In this document: positions 1 to 6,706 of the stretch, piece by piece
Position numbering within the stretch: position 1 is the first letter of the stretch
How the letters are laid out: every line of letters starts with the position of its first letter
DNA from: Planctomycetota bacterium
Lineage (GTDB): Bacteria > Planctomycetota > Brocadiia > SM23-32
Assembly (NCBI GenBank): GCA_030604585.1
Contig: JAUVVP010000104.1
Span: 1-6,706, forward strand
Reading direction: 5' to 3'
DNA: 6,706 nucleotides
Program-made: the position numbers and the translations under genes
The notes under the pieces: model-generated
What the model saw: the letters and a program-made list of their open reading frames with translations, nothing else
What the model was told of the DNA's origin: nothing
The model's database searches: none

Positions 1-3000
1 AACGCCCCTGCGGTCTTCCAAACCGGGGACCCTGAACGTCAGAGCCGCCACGGCGCCCTCCAGCGGGCGGGGCGTCTCCTGCACCCAGTGGTCCACGTGC
101 TTTCCGAGCAGGACGGGGACCTCGGCGGTCCTGCCGTCGGCGTAGTGGATGACGTACTTCATCAGGTCGGGCAGGCTGAACCCGCGCCGGCGGGCGCCGA
201 TCCGTGCGCGCTCGTCCTGGCGGATCGGCTGCCGGACGTCGGCCGCCTGGAGGAAGAAGAGCACGTCGGCCTTCCTGCCGACCTTGATGCCTTCCACCGC
301 GTCCGGCAGGTCCCGCACCGGACCGTCTGCCCCGAGCACGATGCAGTCCGGCACGGGCGCGGTGGCGTAGTCCACCAGGTGATAGGTCACGTCGGCCAGC
401 ACCTGCTCGCCGACCCGGACGTTCGCCAGGTCCCTGCCTCTCTGGCCGAACCAGCCGACCTTGCCCTCGCGAGAGGTCATGTACTGCGTGCAGTAGTCGG
501 TTATGTTGACAGTTTCGTACCGGAGATTGACGCCCGGCACGGCCACGGAAGCGGCCCGGGAGCCGACGCCCATGTTCTGAAGCAGCACGCCCAGGATGCG
601 GACTTTGGTCGGCGCATTGGCCGGGTTGGGTTCCTCCGCCATGAACTTGACCTGGTTGAGGAAGACGCCGCCTTCGCCCTGGGGGAAGGCGACGAGCCCG
701 CCGACGTTGTCGAGGGGCACGGCCTTCGGCGGCATCTCCGCCCGGATGAACTGCACGTTGTCAATGCCGACCAGCCTCAGGTCCGGCCGGCCGAGCCCGC
801 GCCGGCGCCAGGTGCGGACCTGAAGCGTCAAGGTCTTCTCAACCCTGACGGGCTCGGGGAGCATCACCTCCGTTAGCTCCCCTGCGTCGGGCAGCGTCAC
901 GCGCACGGCGCCGGCTTCGTCGCCGTCGAAGATGATGTCCAGATCCTGGATCGTCCAGTAGTTGGCGTTGTTCCAGATGTTGACCTGCCGGACGGTTTCC
1001 GGGCGGCTGAATGCGAACGTAATGGGCTCGGCCCCCTCTTCGGGGATCCATATCTGGCGGATGTAGCGCCAGAAGTCGCTGTTCAGCATGCCGTTGACGT
1101 AGTTGTAGGGGTCGTGATCGTCGAAGGTAGGCTCGTAGAGGAAGAGGTCTTCCGGGCCGCCCGGCATCCGCGCAAACGGCGCCGCGTCGAACCCGTCAAT
1201 GACGTAGCTGAAGACGTTCCCGCTGATCCACATGCGCCCGTGCATCAGGCCCCTGGTGCTGAACATGGCCAGGTCCCTGTTGCCGAGCGTGGCGGCGAGC
1301 GGGTGGCCGGCTTTCTCCAGCGTAACGCGTTCGATGCGGAACGGGCGGATCATGTGGTCTGTTCCCACAAGCCGGTTGAACTCCTCCAGGCCGTCGGGTT
1401 CGAGGCCGCTGAGCATGATCCAGCCGCCGGCGTCCTGGAACGCGGTGGCCGTCTCCTTCAGGCGGTTCAGCGCGGCCAGGTTCTCCCGCGCGGCGTGGAC
1501 GACGGCCACCCTGTACCTGCCCGGGTCGAGCGCCGCGTCCAGGTCGGCCACGGCCTCGCCGAGCGCGCCGGTCTCGGCGACCTTGTCTGCAAGCAGCGGG
1601 TTCCCGGGCGCGTAGACCGCCGTCACGCCCTCCGCTGGGCGGTAGCGGGCATAGGTCTGCACCAGGTTGCGCATCAGGACGTCCGCCGCTGCGTCCGCTC
1701 CGAGGTTGAAGCCCACGCGGAGCTGGCAGAGCACGATGGCGCCCTTGCCGCACGGCACCTCGACCAGCGGCGTGAGGGTGAGCATCTCGCCGCACTCGGC
1801 CAGGCTCCTGGCGCCCTGGGACGGCTTTCGATAGGCGTGCTTGTAGGTGGGGTGGCCGCCGGCCCAGTCGATCAGGTCTTCCCTGCCGAGGTCCTTGAAG
1901 AGGGGCGTCCCGAGCGCCTTCGGGTGCGCGTAGCCGCCCTGATGGGTGGTGGTTGCCAGAGGGGCGGGCAGGTTGCCGCCCCCCGGTGGCACGTCCTGCT
2001 CGAGCACGATGACCCGCCCGCCTCGCGCCGCGAACGCCAGGATGTCCTGGCCGAACGCCTCGGTCGGGGTCAGCGTGTCCGGCCCGACGAGCAGCAGCCC
2101 GCCCTTCCCCCTGGCGTCGCCCAGGTTCTCGATTTCGGAGAACCCGGTGCCCGTCGCGGTCAGGAACGCTTCGAGCTTGCCGGAACGGTCGAGGACCGTC
2201 AGGGGCACATCCACGTCGAGGGCCTTGACCCGCGGCAGGACGGGCGCCGGCCGCACGTCCACGTAGTCCTGCGCGCCGGGTTGCGTGACTTTCAGCGTCA
2301 GCGTCCCGTCGAGGCGTGTGTCCGTCTCCGGCGCCGTTATGGCGAGCAGGAGCTCCCGGCCGAAGCCCGGCTCTATCCGCATCTCGACCGTTTCGCCGGC
2401 GATCCGCTCGCCGCCGACCTCGTAGGTCCACTCCAACGTGACGGGCTCGTGGCTCAGGGTGTCGTTCATGACCTTGAACAGCAAGTCGTTCTGCCGGCCG
2501 GCGAACAACCGGCGCGTCTGCCTGCGCGGGATGGCGCACAGGTCGCTGAAGACCTTCTGCCCGTCCTCGTAGTTCCAGAGGTTGTCCCAGGGGAAGAAGC
2601 CGGCAACGCCCGCCCAGCGATAGCCGCCGTAGAGCATCCGCAGGTAACTGGCCTTGCCGCGGTTCGCGTCGTGGCGGCTGCGGAAGACCTCATCGCCCAG
2701 CACGTAGGAGCCGTAGCCGAGTTCACGGGCGAAGGCGCTCTCGCCGACCACCCAGGGCGTCTTGCGGTCCCAGGGCCACCGGGCGATCTTGGAGGCACAC
2801 TTCTCCAGCGTGTAGGCGTTCTCCGGATACCAGTCCAGCGAGCCGGCCGGGTAGTGGGGCGAGTTGATCTCAAGCTTGCGGCTCAGGTCGCCGGCGCCGC
2901 CCACGGTGTAGGGACGGGTGGGGTCGTTCATACGCGCCGCCTCGACCACTTCGTTCATCAGTTCCTCGATGCGGTCCAGGTAGGCGCCGTAGATGTTCAT

Positions 3001-5022
3001 GCCCGTGATGTAGACCAGCTCGTTCTCCACCTGGTAGAAGATGACCGACGGGTGGTTGCGATAGGCGCGCGTCAACTGGACCATGTGCCGCCTGAACCCT
3101 TCCCATAGCGGGTCGTTCTGGAACAGGAGCGGCTCGTCGGTCACCGGGTCCCTGCTTCGCAGCCCCAGCACGCTGTTGATGAACATGCCGTCAATCATCG
3201 AGCAGAGCCGCCCGGGGATGCCGTTGCGGTCGTAGAACTCCAGCCGCTCCTCGCGCGTCGGCAGGAAGGCGCTGGTGTGGCGGTTCTGGCTGAAGCGCGT
3301 GAATCGGTTGCCCTCCCGGCGGAACATCCTGAGCCACTCGTCCGGCTCCGGGGTGCGGCTGTGGACGTTAACCCAGTTCCAGAAGTTCCGCCGCACGCCG
3401 TTGATGTAGATGCCGGGGCCCCTGATGGTCACCTCGCGGAAGCCGAACAGCTCTTCCTGCACGTCCACGGGCTGACCGTCTTCCAGGACCGTAGTGCGCA
3501 GGCGGTAGAGGTGCGGCTCCGCTTCCGGCCACCAGAGCTTCGGGTCGGGCCAATCGCCGGCCACCGTCACCGTGGCCGTGTCCCTGGCCCGGACGCCGAC
3601 CTCCATCCGGCCGAAGGACCTCTCCACCCGGTTGTCGCGATCATAGACGGCCTCGCAGAGGACCTGGAGCCTGCGCTCCGTCCCGCCGGTGTTCCGCACG
3701 GTCACGTCGGCCTCCAGGCGCTTGTGCTTCACCGAAGGCTTGACGAAGACGTCCTCGGTGTAGGCATCGCCGGTGGCGACGAGGGTGACGGGGTTGACGA
3801 TGCCGTAGTCCACCCCATTGCCGTCACCTTTGGTGCTGGGGTAGATGGGCGCGACGAAGTAGACCCAGTCCTGCCTGCTGCGCGGACGGTTGCGGTGATG
3901 GTCCAGGTCGTTGCCGGGGCTGTAGTACCTGGTGTCAACCGCGTAGTAAGGCCCCTTGACCGCCACCGCGATCTCGTTGGTCCGGCCCGGCTCAACGTAG
4001 TGCGAGATGTCCAGGTCCCACGGGATCCAGACGCCCCGGTGCGTGCCTGCAAGGTGACCGTTGACGAAGACGCTGACGATCCAGTTCGTGCCCGAGAAAT
4101 GCAGGTGGAAGCCCCGCCCCGCATAGCCGGACGGCACGGCGACCCGGGTCCGATAGATCACCCGGTGCGCAAAGACCGTTTCGTCTTTGTCCCACAGCGA
4201 CTTCGGCACCTCGATGCCCATCCAGCGCAAGGGGTACTGGTCCGGCGTGGGCAGGGCCTGCACCGGCACGTAGGTGTCCCTGTCCATGTCGGTATCGTCG
4301 TAGCGGGCGACCTGCCAGAGGCCGTTCAGCTTCAGTTCGACGCGGTCGGCGGGACCCGCCGGCGTGGGGAACCGGAAGACGTGCTCGGCGGCGGCCAGGT
4401 CGGCTTCGCTCGCGTAGGTCTGGCCGGGCTTCAGGTTGCCGTCGGGGACGAAGCGCCCCTTCGTGAGCGCGAAGCAGTCGAGCGCCATCACGATGCGGCC
4501 GTCGTCGCCGGGGTTGGGTTCCCGGTAGCGCACCTCCAGGTCCGTTGCACCCGCCCTGAGCGCGGCGCCGCCGAGGTGCAGCCAGGCGACCTCGTTCCAC
4601 TCCGCAAGCTCCATCACGTTCGTTGTCTGGGCGTCGCGGGCCGCCGTCTGCCAGTCGCCGCCTGCTATGCGCCATTCGAACGAAGAACGGATCCACTCCA
4701 TGCCCACGCGCGCCCAGACCTCGAACCGGCCGTCCTCGGGAACGTCCACTGCGTAGCGCAGGTTGAATCCGTCCTCGGGGAGCTGCGCGGCCACTTCGTC
4801 TTTGCTCAGGATTCGGAAGAGCCATTGCCCTGCCGACAGCAGATGGGGGTTGCCGGCGCCGGTACTGAACTCGAAGTTCGCCTCGGCCGGCGTTTCCGCC
4901 TCCAGCCAGATGTAGGCCGTTGGCTCGGCGCCGGCCGCCGACGCGGCCACGCCGACCGCGGCAACGGCCATGACGACCAGACTGCGACCGTTCAAGAAGC
5001 CGCGTTCCATGTAGCGGTGCAT
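1..5022 (-). CDS. Exported multidomain GH2-type glycoside hydrolase (3' end beyond window)
   Basis: One frame stays open for 1674 codons from an ATG with a good Shine-Dalgarno site and leaves the window without a stop. Residues 1-32 look like a signal peptide (hydrophobic core about 15-30, likely cleavage after AGA-32). Residues about 37-190 form a CBM6/35-like beta-sandwich (WLEAE at 39-43, EDGRFEVWARV at 96-106). A GH2 sugar-binding domain follows (about 284-357, VNGHLAGTHRGVWIPWDLDI), then an Ig-like domain (about 430-535, LWWP at 496-499) and a TIM barrel (about 536-835). NHPSVIFYQVENE gives candidate acid/base E668, and WVVGESAF gives candidate nucleophile E761, 93 residues apart as in GH2 enzymes. 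After the barrel come an Ig-like domain (about 845-920), two amidotransferase-like modules (about 935-1130 and 1135-1235), a discoidin-like region (about 1295-1425) and a beta-sandwich module (about 1535-1665+). A retaining glycosidase acting on a complex glycan outside the cytoplasm is inferred; the substrate is unknown. Confidence 0.88.
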   Translation of the reverse strand, partial: MHRYMERGFLNGRSLVVMAVAAVGVAASAAGAEPTAYIWLEAETPAEANFEFSTGAGNPHLLSAGQWLFRILSKDEVAAQLPEDGFNLRYAVDVPEDGRFEVWARVGMEWIRSSFEWRIAGGDWQTAARDAQTTNVMELAEWNEVAWLHLGGAALRAGATDLEVRYREPNPGDDGRIVMALDCFALTKGRFVPDGNLKPGQTYASEADLAAAEHVFRFPTPAGPADRVELKLNGLWQVARYDDTDMDRDTYVPVQALPTPDQYPLRWMGIEVPKSLWDKDETVFAHRVIYRTRVAVPSGYAGRGFHLHFSGTNWIVSVFVNGHLAGTHRGVWIPWDLDISHYVEPGRTNEIAVAVKGPYYAVDTRYYSPGNDLDHHRNRPRSRQDWVYFVAPIYPSTKGDGNGVDYGIVNPVTLVATGDAYTEDVFVKPSVKHKRLEADVTVRNTGGTERRLQVLCEAVYDRDNRVERSFGRMEVGVRARDTATVTVAGDWPDPKLWWPEAEPHLYRLRTTVLEDGQPVDVQEELFGFREVTIRGPGIYINGVRRNFWNWVNVHSRTPEPDEWLRMFRREGNRFTRFSQNRHTSAFLPTREERLEFYDRNGIPGRLCSMIDGMFINSVLGLRSRDPVTDEPLLFQNDPLWEGFRRHMVQLTRAYRNHPSVIFYQVENELVYITGMNIYGAYLDRIEELMNEVVEAARMNDPTRPYTVGGAGDLSRKLEINSPHYPAGSLDWYPENAYTLEKCASKIARWPWDRKTPWVVGESAFARELGYGSYVLGDEVFRSRHDANRGKASYLRMLYGGYRWAGVAGFFPWDNLWNYEDGQKVFSDLCAIPRRQTRRLFAGRQNDLLFKVMNDTLSHEPVTLEWTYEVGGERIAGETVEMRIEPGFGRELLLAITAPETDTRLDGTLTLKVTQPGAQDYVDVRPAPVLPRVKALDVDVPLTVLDRSGKLEAFLTATGTGFSEIENLGDARGKGGLLLVGPDTLTPTEAFGQDILAFAARGGRVIVLEQDVPPGGGNLPAPLATTTHQGGYAHPKALGTPLFKDLGREDLIDWAGGHPTYKHAYRKPSQGARSLAECGEMLTLTPLVEVPCGKGAIVLCQLRVGFNLGADAAADVLMRNLVQTYARYRPAEGVTAVYAPGNPLLADKVAETGALGEAVADLDAALDPGRYRVAVVHAARENLAALNRLKETATAFQDAGGWIMLSGLEPDGLEEFNRLVGTDHMIRPFRIERVTLEKAGHPLAATLGNRDLAMFSTRGLMHGRMWISGNVFSYVIDGFDAAPFARMPGGPEDLFLYEPTFDDHDPYNYVNGMLNSDFWRYIRQIWIPEEGAEPITFAFSRPETVRQVNIWNNANYWTIQDLDIIFDGDEAGAVRVTLPDAGELTEVMLPEPVRVEKTLTLQVRTWRRRGLGRPDLRLVGIDNVQFIRAEMPPKAVPLDNVGGLVAFPQGEGGVFLNQVKFMAEEPNPANAPTKVRILGVLLQNMGVGSRAASVAVPGVNLRYETVNITDYCTQYMTSREGKVGWFGQRGRDLANVRVGEQVLADVTYHLVDYATAPVPDCIVLGADGPVRDLPDAVEGIKVGRKADVLFFLQAADVRQPIRQDERARIGARRRGFSLPDLMKYVIHYADGRTAEVPVLLGKHVDHWVQETPRPLEGAVAALTFRVPGLEDRRGV

Positions 5023-5027
5023 GAGGT

Positions 5028-5035
5028 CCCCTCCC
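5028..5035 (-). promoter_or_regulatory. Shine-Dalgarno sequence of the large glycosidase gene
   Basis: GGGAGGGG on the minus strand places its GGAGG core 7 bases before the ATG at 5022-5020. This favours that start over the second in-frame ATG at 5010-5008 (Met5), which would be too far from the site. Flanking GTCC and GGAC could form a small stem around it, but that stem is only 4 base pairs. Confidence 0.65.
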
Positions 5036-5091
5036 TGGACGGCAGATGCTCGTGGTGTGCAGGCGACCCTCTCAGGTCCCGGATCGCCGCC

Positions 5092-5119
5092 ATTCTAATG
5101 AGTGACGCGCACAAATCCA
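5092..5119 (-). promoter_or_regulatory. Possible sigma-70-type promoter of the large glycosidase gene
   Basis: On the minus strand TAGAAT (5097-5092) matches five of six bases of the -10 consensus. It is preceded at 16 bases by TGGATT (5119-5114), a poor -35 match. The pair sits in the most A+T-rich patch of the 195-base gap, past the inverted repeat and about 70 bases before the start codon. It is only a plausible candidate: promoter motifs in this lineage are unknown and the -35 is weak. The rest of the gap (5023-5217) shows no gene or RNA. Confidence 0.25.
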
Positions 5120-5137
5120 CTGAACGCTCCTCCGGCG

Positions 5138-5200
5138 GGGACAGTCCCTGGTTCTCCTCCGTGGCCGCCCGAAGGGGGCGCAGCAAGATGGGGACTGTCT
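5138..5200. repeat. REP-like inverted repeat / long hairpin after hemL
   Basis: GACAGTCCC at 5140-5148 is the exact reverse complement of GGGACTGTC at 5191-5199, a 9-base perfect stem extendable by G-T pairs. Between the arms, CGCCC (5166-5170) can pair with GGGCG (5176-5180) around a five-base loop, so the whole unit can fold as a two-tier hairpin. The left arm, GGGACAGTCCC (5138-5148), is itself a near-palindrome around one central base; the right arm is a degenerate copy. The layout resembles dispersed REP-type elements mobilised by REP-associated tyrosine transposases, and GGGGACAGTCCC-like motifs recur in several environmental bacterial genomes. It could also end or attenuate hemL transcription or protect the mRNA 3' end. 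There is no T-run on either side, so a classical intrinsic terminator is not supported. Confidence 0.55.
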
Positions 5201-5217
5201 CGGCGCAGGCCCCCGTC

Positions 5218-6504
5218 TCACGCCGCAGCCGCCCGCAGGGCCTCCAGGTTGGCCGCCACCGTCCGGTCTATGTCCTCCTCCGTGTGCGCGGTGCTGATGA
5301 AGAACGCCTCGAACTGCGATGGCGGCAGGTAGATGCCGCTCCGGAGCATGGCACGGAAGTAAGCGGCGAACCGCCCCGTATCGCAGGCCTGCGCATCGCC
5401 GTAGCACCTGACCGGCCCGTCGGTGAAGAACAGGCAGGCCATGGACCCGACGCGCTGGTAGCGATAGGGCAGGGACAGCTCACCCAGGTTCCTGCGAATG
5501 CCGGCTTCCAGGCGCGCCGCCAGCGTTTCGAGGCGCTCGTAGCTCTCAGGCGTCAGCTCGCCAAGCGTAGCCAGGCCGGCGGCCGTCGCCAGGGGATTTC
5601 CCGAGAGCGTGCCGGCCTGGTAGACCGGCCCGACCGGCGCAAGCTGCCGCATGATCTCCTGCCGGCCGCCCACGGCTCCGACGGGCAGTCCGCCGCCGAT
5701 GACCTTGCCCAGCGTCGTCAGGTCCGGCAAGACGCCGTAGAGCCCCTGGGCCGACTGCGGCCCGACCCGGAAGCCCGTCATCACCTCGTCGAATATCAGC
5801 AGCGCCCCGTTCTCCGTCGCCAGCTCGCGCAGGCCCGCCAGAAAGCCCGCCTCCGGAGGTATGACTCCCGCGTTGCCGCAGACCGGCTCGATGATGACGG
5901 CCGCCACCTGGCCGGCGTGCGCCTCCAGCGCCGCGCGCACGCTCTCCAGATCGTTGAACTCCGCCGTCAGCGTGTCCGCCACCACGCCGTTCGGCACGCC
6001 CGGGCTGGTTGGCATCCCCAGGGTCGTCGCGCCGGAGCCGGCCTTCACCAGGAACGCATCGGAGTGCCCGTGATAGCAGCCGGCGAACTTGACGACCTTG
6101 TCCCGCCCGGTGAAGGCCCGGGCCAGCCGCAGCGCCGTCATGGTGGCCTCCGTGCCGGAGTTCACCAGCCGGACCAACTCCACCGAAGGCACCCGTTCCA
6201 CTATCAGGCGGGCAAGCTCGACCTCGGCGGCGGTCGGCGCACCGAAGCTGGTGCCCCTGCGCGCCGCCTCGCAGACCGACTCGACCACCCGCGGGTGCGC
6301 GTGGCCCAGGATCAGAGGGCCCCACGAGCCCACGTAGTCCACGTACTCGTTCCCTTCGACGTCCCAAACGCGCGCCCCGGCTGCGCGGGCGATGAAGGGC
6401 GGGTCGCCGCCGACCGGGCCATAGGCCCTGACCGGGGAGTTAACGCCGCCGGGAATCAGCCCCACAGCCGCGGCAAACAGCTCCGAGTTCGATGCGTCGG
6501 ACAT
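5218..6504 (-). CDS. hemL: Glutamate-1-semialdehyde 2,1-aminomutase (HemL)
   Basis: HemL is a cytoplasmic PLP enzyme of the class III aminotransferase fold. It moves the amino group of glutamate-1-semialdehyde to give 5-aminolevulinate, ending the C5 (glutamyl-tRNA) entry to tetrapyrroles. The 428-residue product has the family's usual length. Visible signatures are the N-terminal [10 protein letters not shown] (residues 18-27), [12 protein letters not shown] (60-71), the SGTEA phosphate-binding loop (116-120), CYHGHSDAF (143-151), the mobile gating-loop region after GSGATT (156-161), FDEVMTGFR with the cofactor Asp (238-246), and the PLP Schiff-base lysine K267 in [15 protein letters not shown]. 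The [12 protein letters not shown] motif (295-306) is also intact. No key residue is missing. The ATG start is chosen for its Shine-Dalgarno site and its fit to the family N terminus. An upstream ahbB 22 bases away points to a tetrapyrrole operon feeding siroheme-dependent heme synthesis. An inverted repeat lies 18 bases past the stop. Confidence 0.97.
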   Translation of the reverse strand: MSDASNSELFAAAVGLIPGGVNSPVRAYGPVGGDPPFIARAAGARVWDVEGNEYVDYVGSWGPLILGHAHPRVVESVCEAARRGTSFGAPTAAEVELARLIVERVPSVELVRLVNSGTEATMTALRLARAFTGRDKVVKFAGCYHGHSDAFLVKAGSGATTLGMPTSPGVPNGVVADTLTAEFNDLESVRAALEAHAGQVAAVIIEPVCGNAGVIPPEAGFLAGLRELATENGALLIFDEVMTGFRVGPQSAQGLYGVLPDLTTLGKVIGGGLPVGAVGGRQEIMRQLAPVGPVYQAGTLSGNPLATAAGLATLGELTPESYERLETLAARLEAGIRRNLGELSLPYRYQRVGSMACLFFTDGPVRCYGDAQACDTGRFAAYFRAMLRSGIYLPPSQFEAFFISTAHTEEDIDRTVAANLEALRAAAA

Positions 6505-6513
6505 GGGCGGGCG

Positions 6514-6521
6514 CTCCTCCC
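6514..6521 (-). promoter_or_regulatory. Shine-Dalgarno sequence of hemL
   Basis: On the minus strand GGGAGGAG ends 9 bases before the hemL ATG (6504-6502) and begins 5 bases after the ahbB stop. This strong site fixes the hemL start and lies in the short gap between the two genes, as expected for co-transcribed genes that may be translationally coupled. Confidence 0.8.
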
Positions 6522-6526
6522 AGGCG

Positions 6527-6706
6527 TCAGGACTCCTCGAAGTATCGCATGGACGTCTTCTTGTACTCGGCCGTCGAGAAGAGGATGTCGTAATCCTCCA
6601 GGCCGTGGCGCCCGGCGACGCCTTGCACGAATCGGCGCACCTCCTCCTGCCTCCGCCCGTGAACCATGGCGAACAGGTTGTAGGGCCAGCCCGGCGCCTG
6701 CGCGCG
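6527..6706 (-). CDS. ahbB: Siroheme decarboxylase, AhbB-type subunit (3' end only)
   Basis: This is the C-terminal 59 residues of an AhbB-type siroheme decarboxylase subunit; the 5' part lies beyond the right edge. The visible part reads in one frame to a TGA stop at 6529-6527. It contains the block [12 protein letters not shown] and ends with [18 protein letters not shown] before a short acidic tail. Both are hallmarks of the AhbB/NirH/NirL branch of the Lrp/AsnC-like siroheme decarboxylases; AhbA-type partners end differently. In the known pathway an AhbA-AhbB heterodimer in the cytoplasm removes two acetate carboxyl groups from siroheme, giving 12,18-didecarboxysiroheme for AhbC and AhbD to turn into heme. 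Such proteins are often misnamed Lrp/AsnC transcription regulators. The stop lies 22 bases before hemL, which supports a tetrapyrrole role. An AhbA-AhbB fusion, or a NirH-like protein of the heme d1 pathway, cannot be excluded from this fragment. Confidence 0.85.
   Translation of the reverse strand, partial: RAQAPGWPYNLFAMVHGRRQEEVRRFVQGVAGRHGLEDYDILFSTAEYKKTSMRYFEES

Noticed and set aside
88..876. 262-codon open frame on the plus strand
   Set aside because: Same antisense frame of the glycosidase 3' region; no family motif and no convincing ribosome binding site seen.
1196..2539. 447-codon open frame on the minus strand
   Set aside because: Off-frame shadow inside the glycosidase; its translation is low-complexity Arg/Gly/Ala/Pro, while the true frame carries the domains.
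1114..3108. 664-codon open frame on the plus strand
   Set aside because: It is the exact complementary frame of the large glycosidase. Its translation is rich in Arg, Val, Gly and His with no recognisable motif, as expected when G/C-ending codons remove stops from the opposite strand.
3992..4825. 277-codon open frame on the minus strand
   Set aside because: Off-frame shadow of the carbohydrate-binding and GH2 sugar-binding part of the large protein.
5008..5010. Met5 as the start of the large gene
   Set aside because: The Shine-Dalgarno core would be 19 bases away, whereas it is 7 bases from Met1; both give a usable signal peptide.
1..5022. CRISPR array, tRNA, rRNA, insertion sequence or frameshift within the large gene
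   Set aside because: No repeated spacer pattern, RNA gene signature or transposase motif was seen, and the reading frame is unbroken throughout.
4992..5186. Small 64-codon gene in the intergenic gap (minus strand)
   Set aside because: It would overlap the inverted repeat and the start of the large gene, has no Shine-Dalgarno site that I can see, and has no recognisable motif.
5138..5200. Classical Rho-independent terminator after hemL
   Set aside because: The hairpin is present but no run of T follows on either strand, and the spacer between the outer arms is long.
5546..6367. 273-codon open frame on the minus strand
   Set aside because: Off-frame shadow of hemL, whose frame is fully conserved across the same stretch.

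Overview
The window is G+C-rich (roughly two thirds by eye) bacterial DNA in which every supportable gene reads leftward, on the minus strand. From right to left it holds the end of a siroheme decarboxylase gene (ahbB type), a complete hemL (glutamate-1-semialdehyde 2,1-aminomutase), a 195-base intergenic gap with an inverted-repeat element, and one very large open reading frame of at least 1674 codons that runs off the left edge. That large gene encodes an exported multidomain glycoside hydrolase of family 2 (GH2) type.

Right part (5218-6706): the ahbB and hemL genes are 22 bases apart, with a strong Shine-Dalgarno sequence between them, so they very likely form an operon. HemL makes 5-aminolevulinate, the first committed tetrapyrrole precursor. 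AhbA/AhbB decarboxylate siroheme to 12,18-didecarboxysiroheme in the alternative heme route of sulfate reducers, archaea and many anaerobes. The pair suggests an organism that makes heme (or heme d1-like cofactors) through siroheme and is probably anaerobic or of anaerobic ancestry.

Middle (5023-5217): a 60-base inverted repeat with GGGACAGTCCC-like ends and a GC-rich inner hairpin follows hemL almost at once. A weak promoter candidate and a good ribosome binding site precede the large gene, which is therefore probably transcribed separately.

Left part (1-5022): the large protein has a signal peptide, an N-terminal carbohydrate-binding-like beta-sandwich, a GH2 sugar-binding domain, an Ig-like domain and a TIM barrel with both candidate catalytic glutamates. 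These are followed by another Ig-like domain, two amidotransferase-like (beta-galactosidase trimerisation-like) modules, a discoidin-like domain and a further beta-sandwich module that continues past the edge. Large exported glycosidases of this sort are typical of polysaccharide-degrading Planctomycetota, Lentisphaerota, Verrucomicrobiota, Hydrogenedentota and similar uncultured lineages. That placement is inference from architecture and motif style, not proof. The plus strand carries no convincing gene; its long open frames are antisense shadows of the large gene.
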